Below are positions 27,386 through 35,788 of a stretch of 36,099 nt of DNA, one piece after another. The first letter of the stretch is position 1; each line of letters opens with the position of its first letter. The stretch is from Myxococcales bacterium (GTDB lineage: Bacteria; Myxococcota; UBA727; JABDBI01): positions 54,914-91,012 of the forward strand of contig JAHFEF010000007.1 of the NCBI GenBank assembly GCA_023248545.1. The letters run 5' to 3'. A program made the translations under genes and the position numbers. The notes below the pieces were generated by a model that was given only the letters and a program-made list of their open reading frames with translations, did not search any database and was not told where the DNA came from.

Positions 27386-29428
27386 TTATTCTGCTAATTG
27401 GCCTGCCACGATCTCTGCGATGTCTTTGACTTTGATTTGTTCCCCAACACCCCGGTCGTTGACCCCATCGGTCATCATGGTCATGCAGAAGGGACAGCCA
27501 GTCGCAATGGTTTTAGCCCCGGTGGCCATGGCCTGGTCCGTGCGTTCGTGATTCACACGCTTGCCAATGGGTTCTTCCATGAACATGCGGCCGCCACCGG
27601 CTCCGCAGCAAAAGCTCTTTTGTTTGCTGAAGGACATCTCAACGGTTTTAGCGCCAATCGCGATCAGACTTTCGCGGGGGGCGTCATATTGGTTGTTATA
27701 ACGGCCCAAATAGCACGGATCATGAAAAGTAATGGTCTCTGTGATTTGCTTTTTGCTGTCTAACGGAATGCGTTTGTCTTTCAGAAGCTCATTAATAAGC
27801 TCAGTATGATGCTGAACAGAAAAATTGCCACCCAAGTCTTTGTATTCGTTTTTGAGCTGGTTGAAGCAGTGCGGGCAGGTTGCAAAGATTTTTTTGAATT
27901 TTTTAGACTGGAGCAATGCAATATTTTCTTTGGCCAGCGTGTCATAAACATACTCATTGCCCATGCGTCGTGCTGGATCGCCGGTGCATTTTTCTTCGCA
28001 GCCCAAGATCGCAAAATCGACATGGGCGGCTTTTAAAATGCGCACGAGAGCCTGTTGGATTTTTTTGGCGCGGTCGTCCGTAGCGCCTGCGCAGCCTACC
28101 CAGAACAAGTATTCAACTTCACGGTCACCCTGATCGGCCATGAGGGGCACACCGAGCTCTGCGGTCCAATCGGCACGCTTATTTTGGCCCACACCCCAAG
28201 GGTTTCCCTGGACTTCCATGCCCTTGAAAGCCGCGTTGAGTTCTTTGGGGTAATCTTTGGCTTCCATCATGACCAGATTGCGGCGCATTTGGATGAGGTC
28301 TGTGGGCACCGAGTCAATCAACACCGGGCAGACTTCCACGCAGGCGGCGCAAGTTGTACAGGCCCAGATCTCATCTAAGTGAATCTTAGAATCTGCTTCG
28401 TATTCACCGGGAGTTCTGTTGAGCAGTTCGACTTTTTCGCCGCCCCGGATGTTCATCTTTAAGTCATGCAAGATTTTTTTGGGCTTTAATGGCTTTTGGG
28501 TCAAATTGGCTGGACAGACGGCGTCACAGCGCCCGCATTCTGTACAAGCAAAAGTATCTAAAATCGCTTTCCAAGAAAGGCCTGAAACTTTGGTGACACC
28601 GAACTCTTCGGATTTTTCGAAGTCTATAATTGCCGGTTTGGCCACAGCGCCGAAATGTCTGAAATAAATATTCGGCCCAGCGGCGAGCAAGTGCATGTGC
28701 TTGGACCTCGGGATATACATGGCAAAGCCTAAAAACACGCCCAGGTGTAACCAATAAGCCACTGGGTTAATAGGCCCGTGAATTAACTGGCCAACCAGTG
28801 AGCTGATGGGTAAATACCAGAGCCAGCCAGCAGGCAGCTCGCCTGCTTGCATACGCAGGTAAGTCTCGCTGCCCACAAACAAGAAAAAGCTGACATAAAG
28901 TGCGCCAATCAGCCACAAAATCGTCTCAGCATCAGCCGAACGGGGCATGAGGCGTTTGGTCTTGCCAGTCATGCGGCGATAAAGCGCCACCGAGACCACC
29001 AAAATAACCCCCAAGGCCATGAAATCTTGGCTGAACTCATAGAGATGAACGAGTGATTCAGGCAGGAAGTGTCGATATAAAAATGGCTGTAGGCCAAAGA
29101 CTTCAAGAAATCTTGTGAGCCCAAACAAAACCAACTCGACGTGTCCAATGCCTAGGATCAAAAAACCGTAGAGATACCAAAAGTGCATGAAGCCGTATTT
29201 TTTGTCTTCCAAGACTTTTTTGTGGCCAAACACGTTGGTGAGCACGGTCGCTACGCGGTCTTGCCAGGTGTGTGTGAGTGCTTCAGGGGTGCCAGATTGG
29301 ATCATGACGACAATGTGTCTTAAGGCTGAAAACGTAAAATAGAGCGTGACGCTCACACAAATTGCAACAAGAACTGATTGTACAACTGGCATGCGCGCAG
29401 ATTTGTCATCGTCGGAACAAACTGTCAA
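27386..29428 (-). CDS. Membrane Fe-S oxidoreductase of the FadF / EMO / HdrD type
   Basis: About 680 residues from TTG 29428, or 668 from ATG 29392. The N-terminal third has about five membrane spans of the NarI-like, haem b-binding kind. It is followed by two [4Fe-4S] motifs (CTECGRCDAVCP and CTTCAACVEVCP) and two cysteine-rich CCG domains (GCEEKCTGDPARRMG, HDPCYLGRYN, SFCCGAGGGRMF, GCPFC). This layout is that of ETF:menaquinone oxidoreductase (FadF-like), which passes electrons from acyl-CoA dehydrogenases to quinone; glycolate or lactate oxidase subunits are alternatives. Fatty-acid oxidation would fit the lipid genes around it. It is divergent from the adenylation gene. Confidence 0.8.
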   Translation of the reverse strand: MTVCSDDDKSARMPVVQSVLVAICVSVTLYFTFSALRHIVVMIQSGTPEALTHTWQDRVATVLTNVFGHKKVLEDKKYGFMHFWYLYGFLILGIGHVELVLFGLTRFLEVFGLQPFLYRHFLPESLVHLYEFSQDFMALGVILVVSVALYRRMTGKTKRLMPRSADAETILWLIGALYVSFFLFVGSETYLRMQAGELPAGWLWYLPISSLVGQLIHGPINPVAYWLHLGVFLGFAMYIPRSKHMHLLAAGPNIYFRHFGAVAKPAIIDFEKSEEFGVTKVSGLSWKAILDTFACTECGRCDAVCPANLTQKPLKPKKILHDLKMNIRGGEKVELLNRTPGEYEADSKIHLDEIWACTTCAACVEVCPVLIDSVPTDLIQMRRNLVMMEAKDYPKELNAAFKGMEVQGNPWGVGQNKRADWTAELGVPLMADQGDREVEYLFWVGCAGATDDRAKKIQQALVRILKAAHVDFAILGCEEKCTGDPARRMGNEYVYDTLAKENIALLQSKKFKKIFATCPHCFNQLKNEYKDLGGNFSVQHHTELINELLKDKRIPLDSKKQITETITFHDPCYLGRYNNQYDAPRESLIAIGAKTVEMSFSKQKSFCCGAGGGRMFMEEPIGKRVNHERTDQAMATGAKTIATGCPFCMTMMTDGVNDRGVGEQIKVKDIAEIVAGQLAE

Positions 29429-29449
29429 AGCCTCGTGCTTTGTAGGGTT

Positions 29450-31801
29450 ATGACTGAACGCAAGTTATCTCCCTGGGAGTCGCTCTATGTTGCCGCCGAG
29501 CGATTAATCCCGCCGTGTGCGATCCAAATGCTGCTGACGGTGGAGGGTGAAGTAGATATTGAGCTGTTTCGACAACAAGAAAAACACGTGTTTGAGTGGG
29601 ATCAAAGCGAATCTATTTTGAAGACGCCGCTCCAAGAGCCAGGTGGGGCCGAGATTTGGGTGGGTAAAAATCAAATCTTATTTCGTGTGTCGCACGTGTT
29701 GATGGATGGCCGCGGTGCGCTGATTTGGATGCGGCGGATATTCAAGTCCCTGCGCGGAGAGCCTGTAGGGGAGCTTGACAATCGGCTGACCGCGCAAGAT
29801 TTGCTCACCGCAGTGCAAAGCGCGAAGGAGGGAGGCGGTTACCAGTTTGCCAACATACCTGACAGCCGAAAATATTTTTTTCAAACCAAGCGCATCACGA
29901 CTGCTCGTTCGAACTTGCTCTCCAAGATGGCTGCTCGAATACCCGAATATTTTGAGCTAGAGTCTGCGAGAATCATGGTTCCGGTAGATTTACGGCGCTA
30001 TGTGCCGGAAATTACGCACATGGGCAATTTGTCAGCTCCGATTTTTTTGGAGGTTCCCAAAGGCATCGCGTGGCAAAAAGTTCAAGAGCAGTTGTTGATG
30101 CGGCTGTTTGAGAAGCAAGAACTTGCGCAAGATCGGTCTTTAGACGGGTTTTTGAAGCTGGCTCCCCAGTGGGTGATTCGGTCGGTATTAAAGAGCTTGC
30201 TCAAGTGGCAGGATTTTAAAAAATCTTATAGGGCCAGTGCGATTATTTCAGACTTTGGCAAAGTGAATCTGAGTGATTTTAGCACGGAAATTATGAAAGC
30301 CGTGAGTCTTCGGGCGCATCCTGTGCATACGGGCCTAGTGCCATTATCGATTGCGATGGTTGATTGTGGAACGCATACAGAGATGGGTCTGGCGTGTGCT
30401 GAAGGCGATGGATTGGCTCAAAAATGCGAGCGCTTTTTAGATGATTTGGGTGGCTTGGTGGATTTTTTTGAAATGCGTGTTCGAAAAACACCAGATCAAA
30501 TCGCTGTGGTTTGTGAAGATAGGCAGCTAACGTACAGAGAGTTAGATGAAAAATCGAAGGCCCTAGAGGACGAGAGGCCAATCGTTGCTTTCTCTCTACC
30601 CAGAACCGAACAAGCATTGATTCGAATACTGACGATCTTAAAATCTGGCGCGGCTTATTTGCCGATTGACCCGGAGTATCCAGAAGAACGTAAAAATTTA
30701 ATGGGGCCCACCTTCGCTGAAGCTACGGCGGGTAAAGATTTAGCCTACGTTTTGTATACTTCTGGCTCGACCGGCCAACCCAAGGGCGTCATGATCGGCC
30801 ACGAAAGCCTGGCAAATTATCTGCTGTGGGCCCGAGATTTCTATCACATCGAGCCAAAAACACGTTTTGGCCTATTTACGTCGTTGTCTTTTGATCTGTC
30901 CGTGAGTTCGCTGTTTTTGTCGCTTTTATGGGGCAATGGGGTGGAGATTTTTCCGGGGCAGTTTGATTTTGAGCAGATTGCTCGAATTACTGATTCAGCC
31001 GGTGTGAACGCCCTCAAGTTAACCCCGACGCATTTAGAATATTTTTGTCGCTTGAAGATGCCTGCTGATAAGTTCAAGCGCTTAATTGTGGGTGGTGAAC
31101 AGTTTAAAGCCAGCCTGGCTCAGAAGGCTCAAGATTTGTTTGGCGAGGCTTGCCAGATTTACAACGAATATGGGCCGACCGAAGCGACTGTCGGGTGTAT
31201 CTCCTATTATGATGAGCACTTAGACTCTGTTGTGATGCCCATTGGAAAACCCATGCGCGGTGCAGAAATTTACTTAATTAACTCCGAGATTTATATCGCT
31301 GGTGATTGCTTGGCATTGGGATATTTAAATCAGCCTGAGCTCACACGCGAAAAATTTGTCCTGCTGCCGAATCAACAGCGCGCGTATCGAACGGGTGATC
31401 TGGGGCGTATTGAAAACGGCCTGTGGTTTTTCGAAGGACGGGTCGATGCTCAAATCAAGATCAAAGGCTGCCGAATAGAACCGGCTGAAATCGAAGAGGC
31501 AATGTTGACCCATCCACAAGTTTTGCAAGCCCGAGTGATGGGCGAAGAGCAAAGCTTGGTGGCCTATTATGTCGCTGCTGGCGAGTTGGATGGTTTGGTC
31601 TTGAAAGCTTATTTGCGTGAGAAATTGCCGAGTTATTTAATCCCTAATTTGGCGCTGCAAGTGCATGAGATTTCTATGAGTGTACATGGGAAGACCCAAG
31701 GGGCCTTAGACTCGCTGCAGATGCTGGAGTTGATGGCGGAGTTATCTGCGGACAAAAAAATAAGCCCGGAAGATCTGCAAGCGATCATCCGGGCTTGTTA
31801 G
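29450..31801 (+). CDS. NRPS-like condensation-adenylation protein
   Basis: A 783-residue protein from ATG 29450, preceded by AGGG. Residues 1-335 resemble a condensation/acyltransferase domain with the catalytic motif SHVLMDG (His 82) and VPVDLRRY. From about 345 an adenylation domain follows: SGAAYLPIDPEYP (A2), YTSGSTGQPKG (A3, 436-446), NEYGPTEATVG, YRTGDLGR and the A10 Lys in HGKTQ. The A2-A3 interval is some 45 residues shorter than usual and contains a translated repeat (420-429). After A10 comes LDSLQMLELMAELS, which looks like half of a carrier domain with its Ser, then a tail encoded by a neighbouring terminator. It may activate an amino or fatty acid; whether it is active is open. 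Confidence 0.8.
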   Translation: MTERKLSPWESLYVAAERLIPPCAIQMLLTVEGEVDIELFRQQEKHVFEWDQSESILKTPLQEPGGAEIWVGKNQILFRVSHVLMDGRGALIWMRRIFKSLRGEPVGELDNRLTAQDLLTAVQSAKEGGGYQFANIPDSRKYFFQTKRITTARSNLLSKMAARIPEYFELESARIMVPVDLRRYVPEITHMGNLSAPIFLEVPKGIAWQKVQEQLLMRLFEKQELAQDRSLDGFLKLAPQWVIRSVLKSLLKWQDFKKSYRASAIISDFGKVNLSDFSTEIMKAVSLRAHPVHTGLVPLSIAMVDCGTHTEMGLACAEGDGLAQKCERFLDDLGGLVDFFEMRVRKTPDQIAVVCEDRQLTYRELDEKSKALEDERPIVAFSLPRTEQALIRILTILKSGAAYLPIDPEYPEERKNLMGPTFAEATAGKDLAYVLYTSGSTGQPKGVMIGHESLANYLLWARDFYHIEPKTRFGLFTSLSFDLSVSSLFLSLLWGNGVEIFPGQFDFEQIARITDSAGVNALKLTPTHLEYFCRLKMPADKFKRLIVGGEQFKASLAQKAQDLFGEACQIYNEYGPTEATVGCISYYDEHLDSVVMPIGKPMRGAEIYLINSEIYIAGDCLALGYLNQPELTREKFVLLPNQQRAYRTGDLGRIENGLWFFEGRVDAQIKIKGCRIEPAEIEEAMLTHPQVLQARVMGEEQSLVAYYVAAGELDGLVLKAYLREKLPSYLIPNLALQVHEISMSVHGKTQGALDSLQMLELMAELSADKKISPEDLQAIIRAC
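30707..30732 (+). repeat. Palindromic repeat A, copy 2, in frame in the adenylation gene
   Basis: Imperfect arms CCCACC and GGCGGG flank the shared core CGCTGAAGCT. It is translated as PTFAEATAGK, in the same frame as copy 1 at 16606 (PACAEASAGE). It lies seven residues before the P-loop motif of the adenylation domain, in a place where homologues carry a longer, unrelated segment. Confidence 0.7.
31754..31796 (-). terminator. Intrinsic terminator of the outer-membrane protein gene
   Basis: Read on the minus strand: AAGCCCGGA and TCCGGGCTT pair perfectly over nine bases. An inner GATC/GATC pair leaves a seven-base loop, and A plus seven T follow the stem (31761-31754). It begins about 15 bases after the stop of the barrel gene and lies wholly inside the last codons of the convergent adenylation gene. 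Confidence 0.85.
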
Positions 31802-31810
31802 ACGAGCCGA

Positions 31811-32413
31811 TTACCAGACGTAACCGATCATCATGCCAGCGTTGAAGCCGCCGCCAGCAGCGCCTGGAAAAATACCGCTGCTTTCGGCACCGGGAGCTGT
31901 TCCTTCGCCGTTGCTGTTACCTTTGCTGTTAAAGCTGGTCGCATAGGTTTCATACCCGAAGTAGGAGTCGAGCCAGAGGCCATGACAGATGTTCCATCCA
32001 TAACCAAATCTGAAGCCGTAGCTAACAGCACCCGTTGCATCGGCCGCGCCAGTTGCTTTGCCGAAGAATACGCCGATCAGTGGGTTTACATAGAATCCTT
32101 GGTGAGCGGATTTACCGGTGACGTAGTACTTCACACCGAATCTAGGAGCGAAGTAACTACCTCTGAAATAGTTATTGTTAAATATAGCTTTATCAAATCC
32201 AAAACGCAGTGGCATGTTGAACGACATACGATCATTCATGGCGACTTCGTATTGGAAGCTCAGGTTGCCCGATGTCCAAACAATCGGATCGATCGAAAAT
32301 GCCATTCGGTGATCACCGTGCCAGCTTCTTTCTGGGTCAGCAGGAGCAGCGGCGAAGGCAGTTGAGCAGAAGAGAACGGCGAGGAGTGTTTTTGCAAAAA
32401 GACGAATTCTCAT
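31811..32413 (-). CDS. Outer-membrane beta-barrel protein
   Basis: A protein of 200 residues with a signal peptide (LFAKTLLAVLFCSTAFA, cut near residue 21). The mature part alternates hydrophobic and polar residues with many aromatic and Gly residues (YFRGSYFAPRFGVKYYV, VSYGFRFGYGWNI), and ends in the aromatic GYVW, as barrel proteins do for BAM recognition. It likely has eight strands; no specific family or function recognised. A good promoter lies upstream, a purine-rich ribosome-binding site (GGAAAGGAAAC) precedes the ATG and a strong terminator lies downstream, so it should be an abundant single-gene unit. Confidence 0.85.
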   Translation of the reverse strand: MRIRLFAKTLLAVLFCSTAFAAAPADPERSWHGDHRMAFSIDPIVWTSGNLSFQYEVAMNDRMSFNMPLRFGFDKAIFNNNYFRGSYFAPRFGVKYYVTGKSAHQGFYVNPLIGVFFGKATGAADATGAVSYGFRFGYGWNICHGLWLDSYFGYETYATSFNSKGNSNGEGTAPGAESSGIFPGAAGGGFNAGMMIGYVW

Positions 32414-32445
32414 ATGTTAGTTTCCTTTCCTAGAGTCCAAATCGT

Positions 32446-32474
32446 AAAATAGCTTCCAGGTGGATTTCAAGCAA
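32446..32474 (-). promoter_or_regulatory. Predicted sigma-70 promoter of the outer-membrane protein gene
   Basis: On the minus strand: TTGCTT (32474-32469), a 17-base spacer, TATTTT (32451-32446). The start would fall near 32439, giving a leader of about 26 bases with the ribosome-binding site. The promoter overlaps the alternative GTG start of the divergent ketosynthase gene, which argues for the later ATG there. Confidence 0.65.
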
Positions 32475-32510
32475 AGGTCCAATTTTATTCGTTCGTTGCT
32501 ATACCCAAAT

Positions 32511-33548
32511 ATGATTCAAAGCCGATTTGAAGCGCTCGGGAGCTATCTCCCTGAAACCCGAGTGAGCACTCAAGAGTTGATTTCCAAGATGAAATTTACG
32601 CCTCCATTTGATCTAGAGGCCATTACGGGGATCAGGGAACGCAGAATGCGATCACCCCAGGAAGACTCTTTCACGATTGCGCTCAATGCTACCCAAGATG
32701 TACTCAAACGATCGCGTTACGCCGCATCGGAACTTGATTTGATTATCTCTTGCTCCATCTGTCGGATCAAAGATCAGACCGATAATTATTGGGAACCGTC
32801 TTTTGCTTTGTTTTTGGCTGAGAAATTAGGCGCGAAAAAGGCCATTCATTTTGATGTCTCGAATGCTTGCGCAGGCATGATGACGGGGGTTTATATCGCT
32901 GATCGGATGATTCGATCTGGCCTGATCAAAACGGCTTTGGTGTTCAGTGGGGAGTGTATTACCCCGATTACAGAAACGGCCATACAAGAAATAGACAATC
33001 CGTTGGATCCTCAGTTTGCTTCTCTCACAGTCGGCGATGCGGGTGCAGCCGTGATTTTAGATCAGGCTGAAGATGATCAAGATAGAATTCACGCAATTGA
33101 GATCATGACTTGTGCTGAATATTCACACTTATGCATTGGTAAGCCCAGCGATCAGTCTGGTGCCCCCGCGCTGTATACGAATAATCGGGAGATGCATAAA
33201 GAAGAACGTATACGCCTCTGGCCTGCGCTTCAGATGGATCATCTGAAAGCGCGCGGCGCTGACTTTGAATCCGAGCACTTTGACTATGTGATCCACCACC
33301 AAGTGGGTACCCGCGCGATTCAGAATTTTTCAAAATATGCAGAATCTATTTTTGGCACCCCCATGCCAGAGGCTTTGAGCTGCGTAGAAAATTTTGCGAA
33401 CACAGCGACCACGTCGCATTTTTTGGTGCTGCATGAACACCTTAAGCAAAACAAAATTCCCAAAGGCTCAAAAATCTTATTTGTCCCAGCAGCCTCGGGT
33501 CTCGTAACGGGTTTTGTGTCTGCGACGATTTCTAATCTGGAGGCCTAA
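32511..33548 (+). CDS. OleA/FabH-like ketosynthase III
   Basis: A thiolase-fold condensing enzyme of 345 residues from ATG 32511 (a GTG at 32460 would add 17). The start RFEALGSYLPETRVST is typical of the KAS III group. The catalytic triad is complete: Cys 120 in SNACAGMMTG, His 263 in IHHQVGT and Asn 297 in FANTATTSH. With an OleC-like ligase two genes downstream, an OleA-type role is the best guess: joining two acyl-CoA chains to a beta-keto acid. Initiation of fatty-acid synthesis (FabH) is less likely. Two bases separate its stop from the next gene. Confidence 0.85.
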   Translation: MIQSRFEALGSYLPETRVSTQELISKMKFTPPFDLEAITGIRERRMRSPQEDSFTIALNATQDVLKRSRYAASELDLIISCSICRIKDQTDNYWEPSFALFLAEKLGAKKAIHFDVSNACAGMMTGVYIADRMIRSGLIKTALVFSGECITPITETAIQEIDNPLDPQFASLTVGDAGAAVILDQAEDDQDRIHAIEIMTCAEYSHLCIGKPSDQSGAPALYTNNREMHKEERIRLWPALQMDHLKARGADFESEHFDYVIHHQVGTRAIQNFSKYAESIFGTPMPEALSCVENFANTATTSHFLVLHEHLKQNKIPKGSKILFVPAASGLVTGFVSATISNLEA

Positions 33549-33550
33549 TT

Positions 33551-34306
33551 ATGAGCATGATTGTGACAGCAACCGCTATTGCTGAAAATGCTATTTTGGC
33601 AGCCAAAAACTGCCTTGAAAAAGCCAAGTTACCCATCGAAGAAGTTGGTTTGTTAATTAACGCCGGTGTTTATCGGGAAGATAATATGGTCGAACCGGCC
33701 ATTTCGGCGTTTATTCAAAAAGAGCTGGGCTTAAATTTAGATTACGTCAAAAATAATAACGGCAAAGCAGCGTTTTCGTTTGATCTACTCAATGGCGCTT
33801 GTGGCGTATTAAATGCCGTTCAGGTGGCCCAAGCGTCCAAGCTGTCTCATGTTCTAATTGTCACCGGCAACAAAAACCCGCGCTATGCCTGTATTGGTGC
33901 TGCCATGTTATTGGGGCGTTCTCAGGATGAGACCCAAGGCTTTGGGCACGTTTACACACGCGCGTCGATGGGTGGATATGTGGGTCTCAAGGGCTACACA
34001 AGGCTTTATCAGCCAGACTCCCGAACGCGCGTTACACTCGAAGAAGACCCAAACTATGAGTCCCAATTAACCGATTTTACGGCGTCGTGTATCAAAGATC
34101 TGCGCAGTGCTGAAATCACGCTGGTGGCTCCGGCTCGGTGCGGTCACAAGCTGGAAATTGCATGTGTCGATACAGCTTATGAAAATCAAGACAGTCGCGT
34201 GGCCGGACCCATTGTGGGTTATCAAGCGGCCATCGGTAGACCAAAGCCCCTATTGTTTGTTGCAGGCGGTGCTGGACTCTCGGCTGCCTGGACGCTGTAT
34301 TCGTGA
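33551..34306 (+). CDS. Short thiolase-fold protein, OleA-like, partner of the preceding enzyme
   Basis: A protein of 251 residues that keeps the first half of the KAS III fold: EEVGLLINAGVYRED, FSFDLLNGACGVLNAV with the expected nucleophile Cys 84, and HVLIVTGNKNP. The second half is much reduced; I do not find a clear HQ-x-N His or the active-site Asn, though the closing VAGGAGLSAAWTLY is family-like. It probably pairs with the full-length enzyme upstream as a heterodimer, or works as a regulatory or acyl-transfer subunit. Its stop overlaps the start of the ligase gene. Confidence 0.7.
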   Translation: MSMIVTATAIAENAILAAKNCLEKAKLPIEEVGLLINAGVYREDNMVEPAISAFIQKELGLNLDYVKNNNGKAAFSFDLLNGACGVLNAVQVAQASKLSHVLIVTGNKNPRYACIGAAMLLGRSQDETQGFGHVYTRASMGGYVGLKGYTRLYQPDSRTRVTLEEDPNYESQLTDFTASCIKDLRSAEITLVAPARCGHKLEIACVDTAYENQDSRVAGPIVGYQAAIGRPKPLLFVAGGAGLSAAWTLYS

Positions 34307-35772
34307 TGATCGCCGAGCGGATTAAAAAAAATGCGCGCGATAGGCCGGATAAGATGGCTCTTGGGGATTGGCGAAATTATACTTATCGAGATTTAGACGA
34401 GCGTTCGGATTTTTATGCGGCGAAATTCGCGAAAGCTGGTTTTGAGAAAGGTTCTCGAGTTGTTTTTGCCGTGAAACCCGGACCTGAATTATATTTCAGC
34501 TTGTTTGGATTATTAAAACTCGGCGCTGTGCCTGTTCTAGCAGACCCAGCGATGGGGTTTTGGCGCGTTTTGTATTGTTATCGGAGTGCCAAGCCACAGG
34601 GGATAGTCTTCAAGATAGGTGATCGGGTGAAAAGCCTGAAAATTCCCCCCTTTGTAAAAGGGGGGTCAGGGGGGATTTTTGCCGTCAACTTCACCACGGG
34701 CAGCACCGGCCCAGCCAAAGGGGCTGAATACACAGATGGTATGCTCGAGGCCATGCTCCTGAAAATTTCCAAGCAATATGATCACGGCCCGGATTCTGTG
34801 AGCTACTCGACGTTGTCTCTGTTTGGATTTTTTGATTTGTTATTGGGTTCGACTGTTTTGTCCAAGCCAAACCCAGAAGTTACTCATGTATTCACATCGC
34901 CGGCGCTTTTAAATCAGATTGCTTTTTCAAACATGCCTCATTTAAAACACGTGATTTGCGGTGGTTCAGCTCCCCAATCTAGTCAGATTCCCAAGCTGCG
35001 AGACACCACCCAATTTCATGTGACCTACGGTGCCACAGAAGCTTTGCCGATTGCCTCAACCACGAATTATCAACCTGGCTGCTTGGGAACACCGCTGATA
35101 GATGTCAAAATAATCGATGACGAAATTTGTATTTCAGGGCCATCTGTGAGTGCCTCTTACTATAATAACAGCCAGGCCAATCAACAACACAAATTGAGGT
35201 TAGAAGGCAAGCTTTGGCATAGAACTGGCGATCTGGGTTATTTTGACTCCGAAGGCCAATTGTGGTCTCTCGGACGTAAAAGCGACGTCGTGCATACACA
35301 GCATGGCCTGCTGTACACCGTGCCAATAGAAAATTATTACAACGCAAAACTCAACGCACGCACAGCCTTGGTGGGCGTTGGGCCCAAGGGCTCTCAAATT
35401 CCCATTTTGTGTATAGAGAGCGCCAAAAAATTTCCGGTGGATATCAGGCACCAGTCCAAAATTAGACGAGACCAGCTAACACGCTGGGCGGAGAAAAAGA
35501 TGACTTACCCACCTTGGTTGAAGATTGTTCCCATTGCTGCCTGGATATTTATTGCTTATGGTTTCTGGATGCCGGCAGAGCCGAAATGGCTTTGGGTGTG
35601 TTGGTGGCTCAATGCTTTTCTGACACCGGGGTTGCATATTTTGGAACTCTACTGGTCGATTCCTGTCGGTAGAAAAGCGGGCTATTCGGTCGGCAGCAGT
35701 ATTTTGATGACAATGTTTCTGGGAGCTACCTGGTGGAAGTCGAATTTGCCTGCTAGGGTCCCCAAAACTTAA
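34306..35772 (+). CDS. OleC-like AMP-forming ligase fused to a membrane domain
   Basis: 488 residues from ATG 34306 (a GTG at 34303 also fits). The N-terminal adenylate-forming domain has FTTGSTGPAKG, VTYGATEALP and HRTGDLGY. The next part is close to OleC, the beta-lactone synthetase of long-chain olefin synthesis: LGRKSDVVHTQHGLLYTVPI, RTALVGVGPKGSQIPILCIE and FPVDIRHQSKI. Then, unlike ordinary OleC, about 90 residues with three or four membrane segments follow (IVPIAAWIFIAYGFWM, WWLNAFLTPGLHILELYW, SSILMTMFLGATWW). A repeat is translated in frame at about residues 112-125, right before the P-loop. OleB and OleD are not in the window. Confidence 0.8.
   Translation: MIAERIKKNARDRPDKMALGDWRNYTYRDLDERSDFYAAKFAKAGFEKGSRVVFAVKPGPELYFSLFGLLKLGAVPVLADPAMGFWRVLYCYRSAKPQGIVFKIGDRVKSLKIPPFVKGGSGGIFAVNFTTGSTGPAKGAEYTDGMLEAMLLKISKQYDHGPDSVSYSTLSLFGFFDLLLGSTVLSKPNPEVTHVFTSPALLNQIAFSNMPHLKHVICGGSAPQSSQIPKLRDTTQFHVTYGATEALPIASTTNYQPGCLGTPLIDVKIIDDEICISGPSVSASYYNNSQANQQHKLRLEGKLWHRTGDLGYFDSEGQLWSLGRKSDVVHTQHGLLYTVPIENYYNAKLNARTALVGVGPKGSQIPILCIESAKKFPVDIRHQSKIRRDQLTRWAEKKMTYPPWLKIVPIAAWIFIAYGFWMPAEPKWLWVCWWLNAFLTPGLHILELYWSIPVGRKAGYSVGSSILMTMFLGATWWKSNLPARVPKT
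34641..34680 (+). repeat. Palindromic repeat B, in frame in the OleC-like gene
   Basis: CCCCCCTTT, a short spacer, AAAGGGGGG, then TCAGGGGGGATTTTT. The first part matches the intergenic copy at 25581. It is translated as KIPPFVKGGSGGIF, a peptide pattern known to me from dispersed C- and G-rich repeats in several bacterial phyla. It ends four residues before the P-loop FTTGSTG. Confidence 0.7.
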
Positions 35773-35788
35773 AAAAGGGATTTATCAT

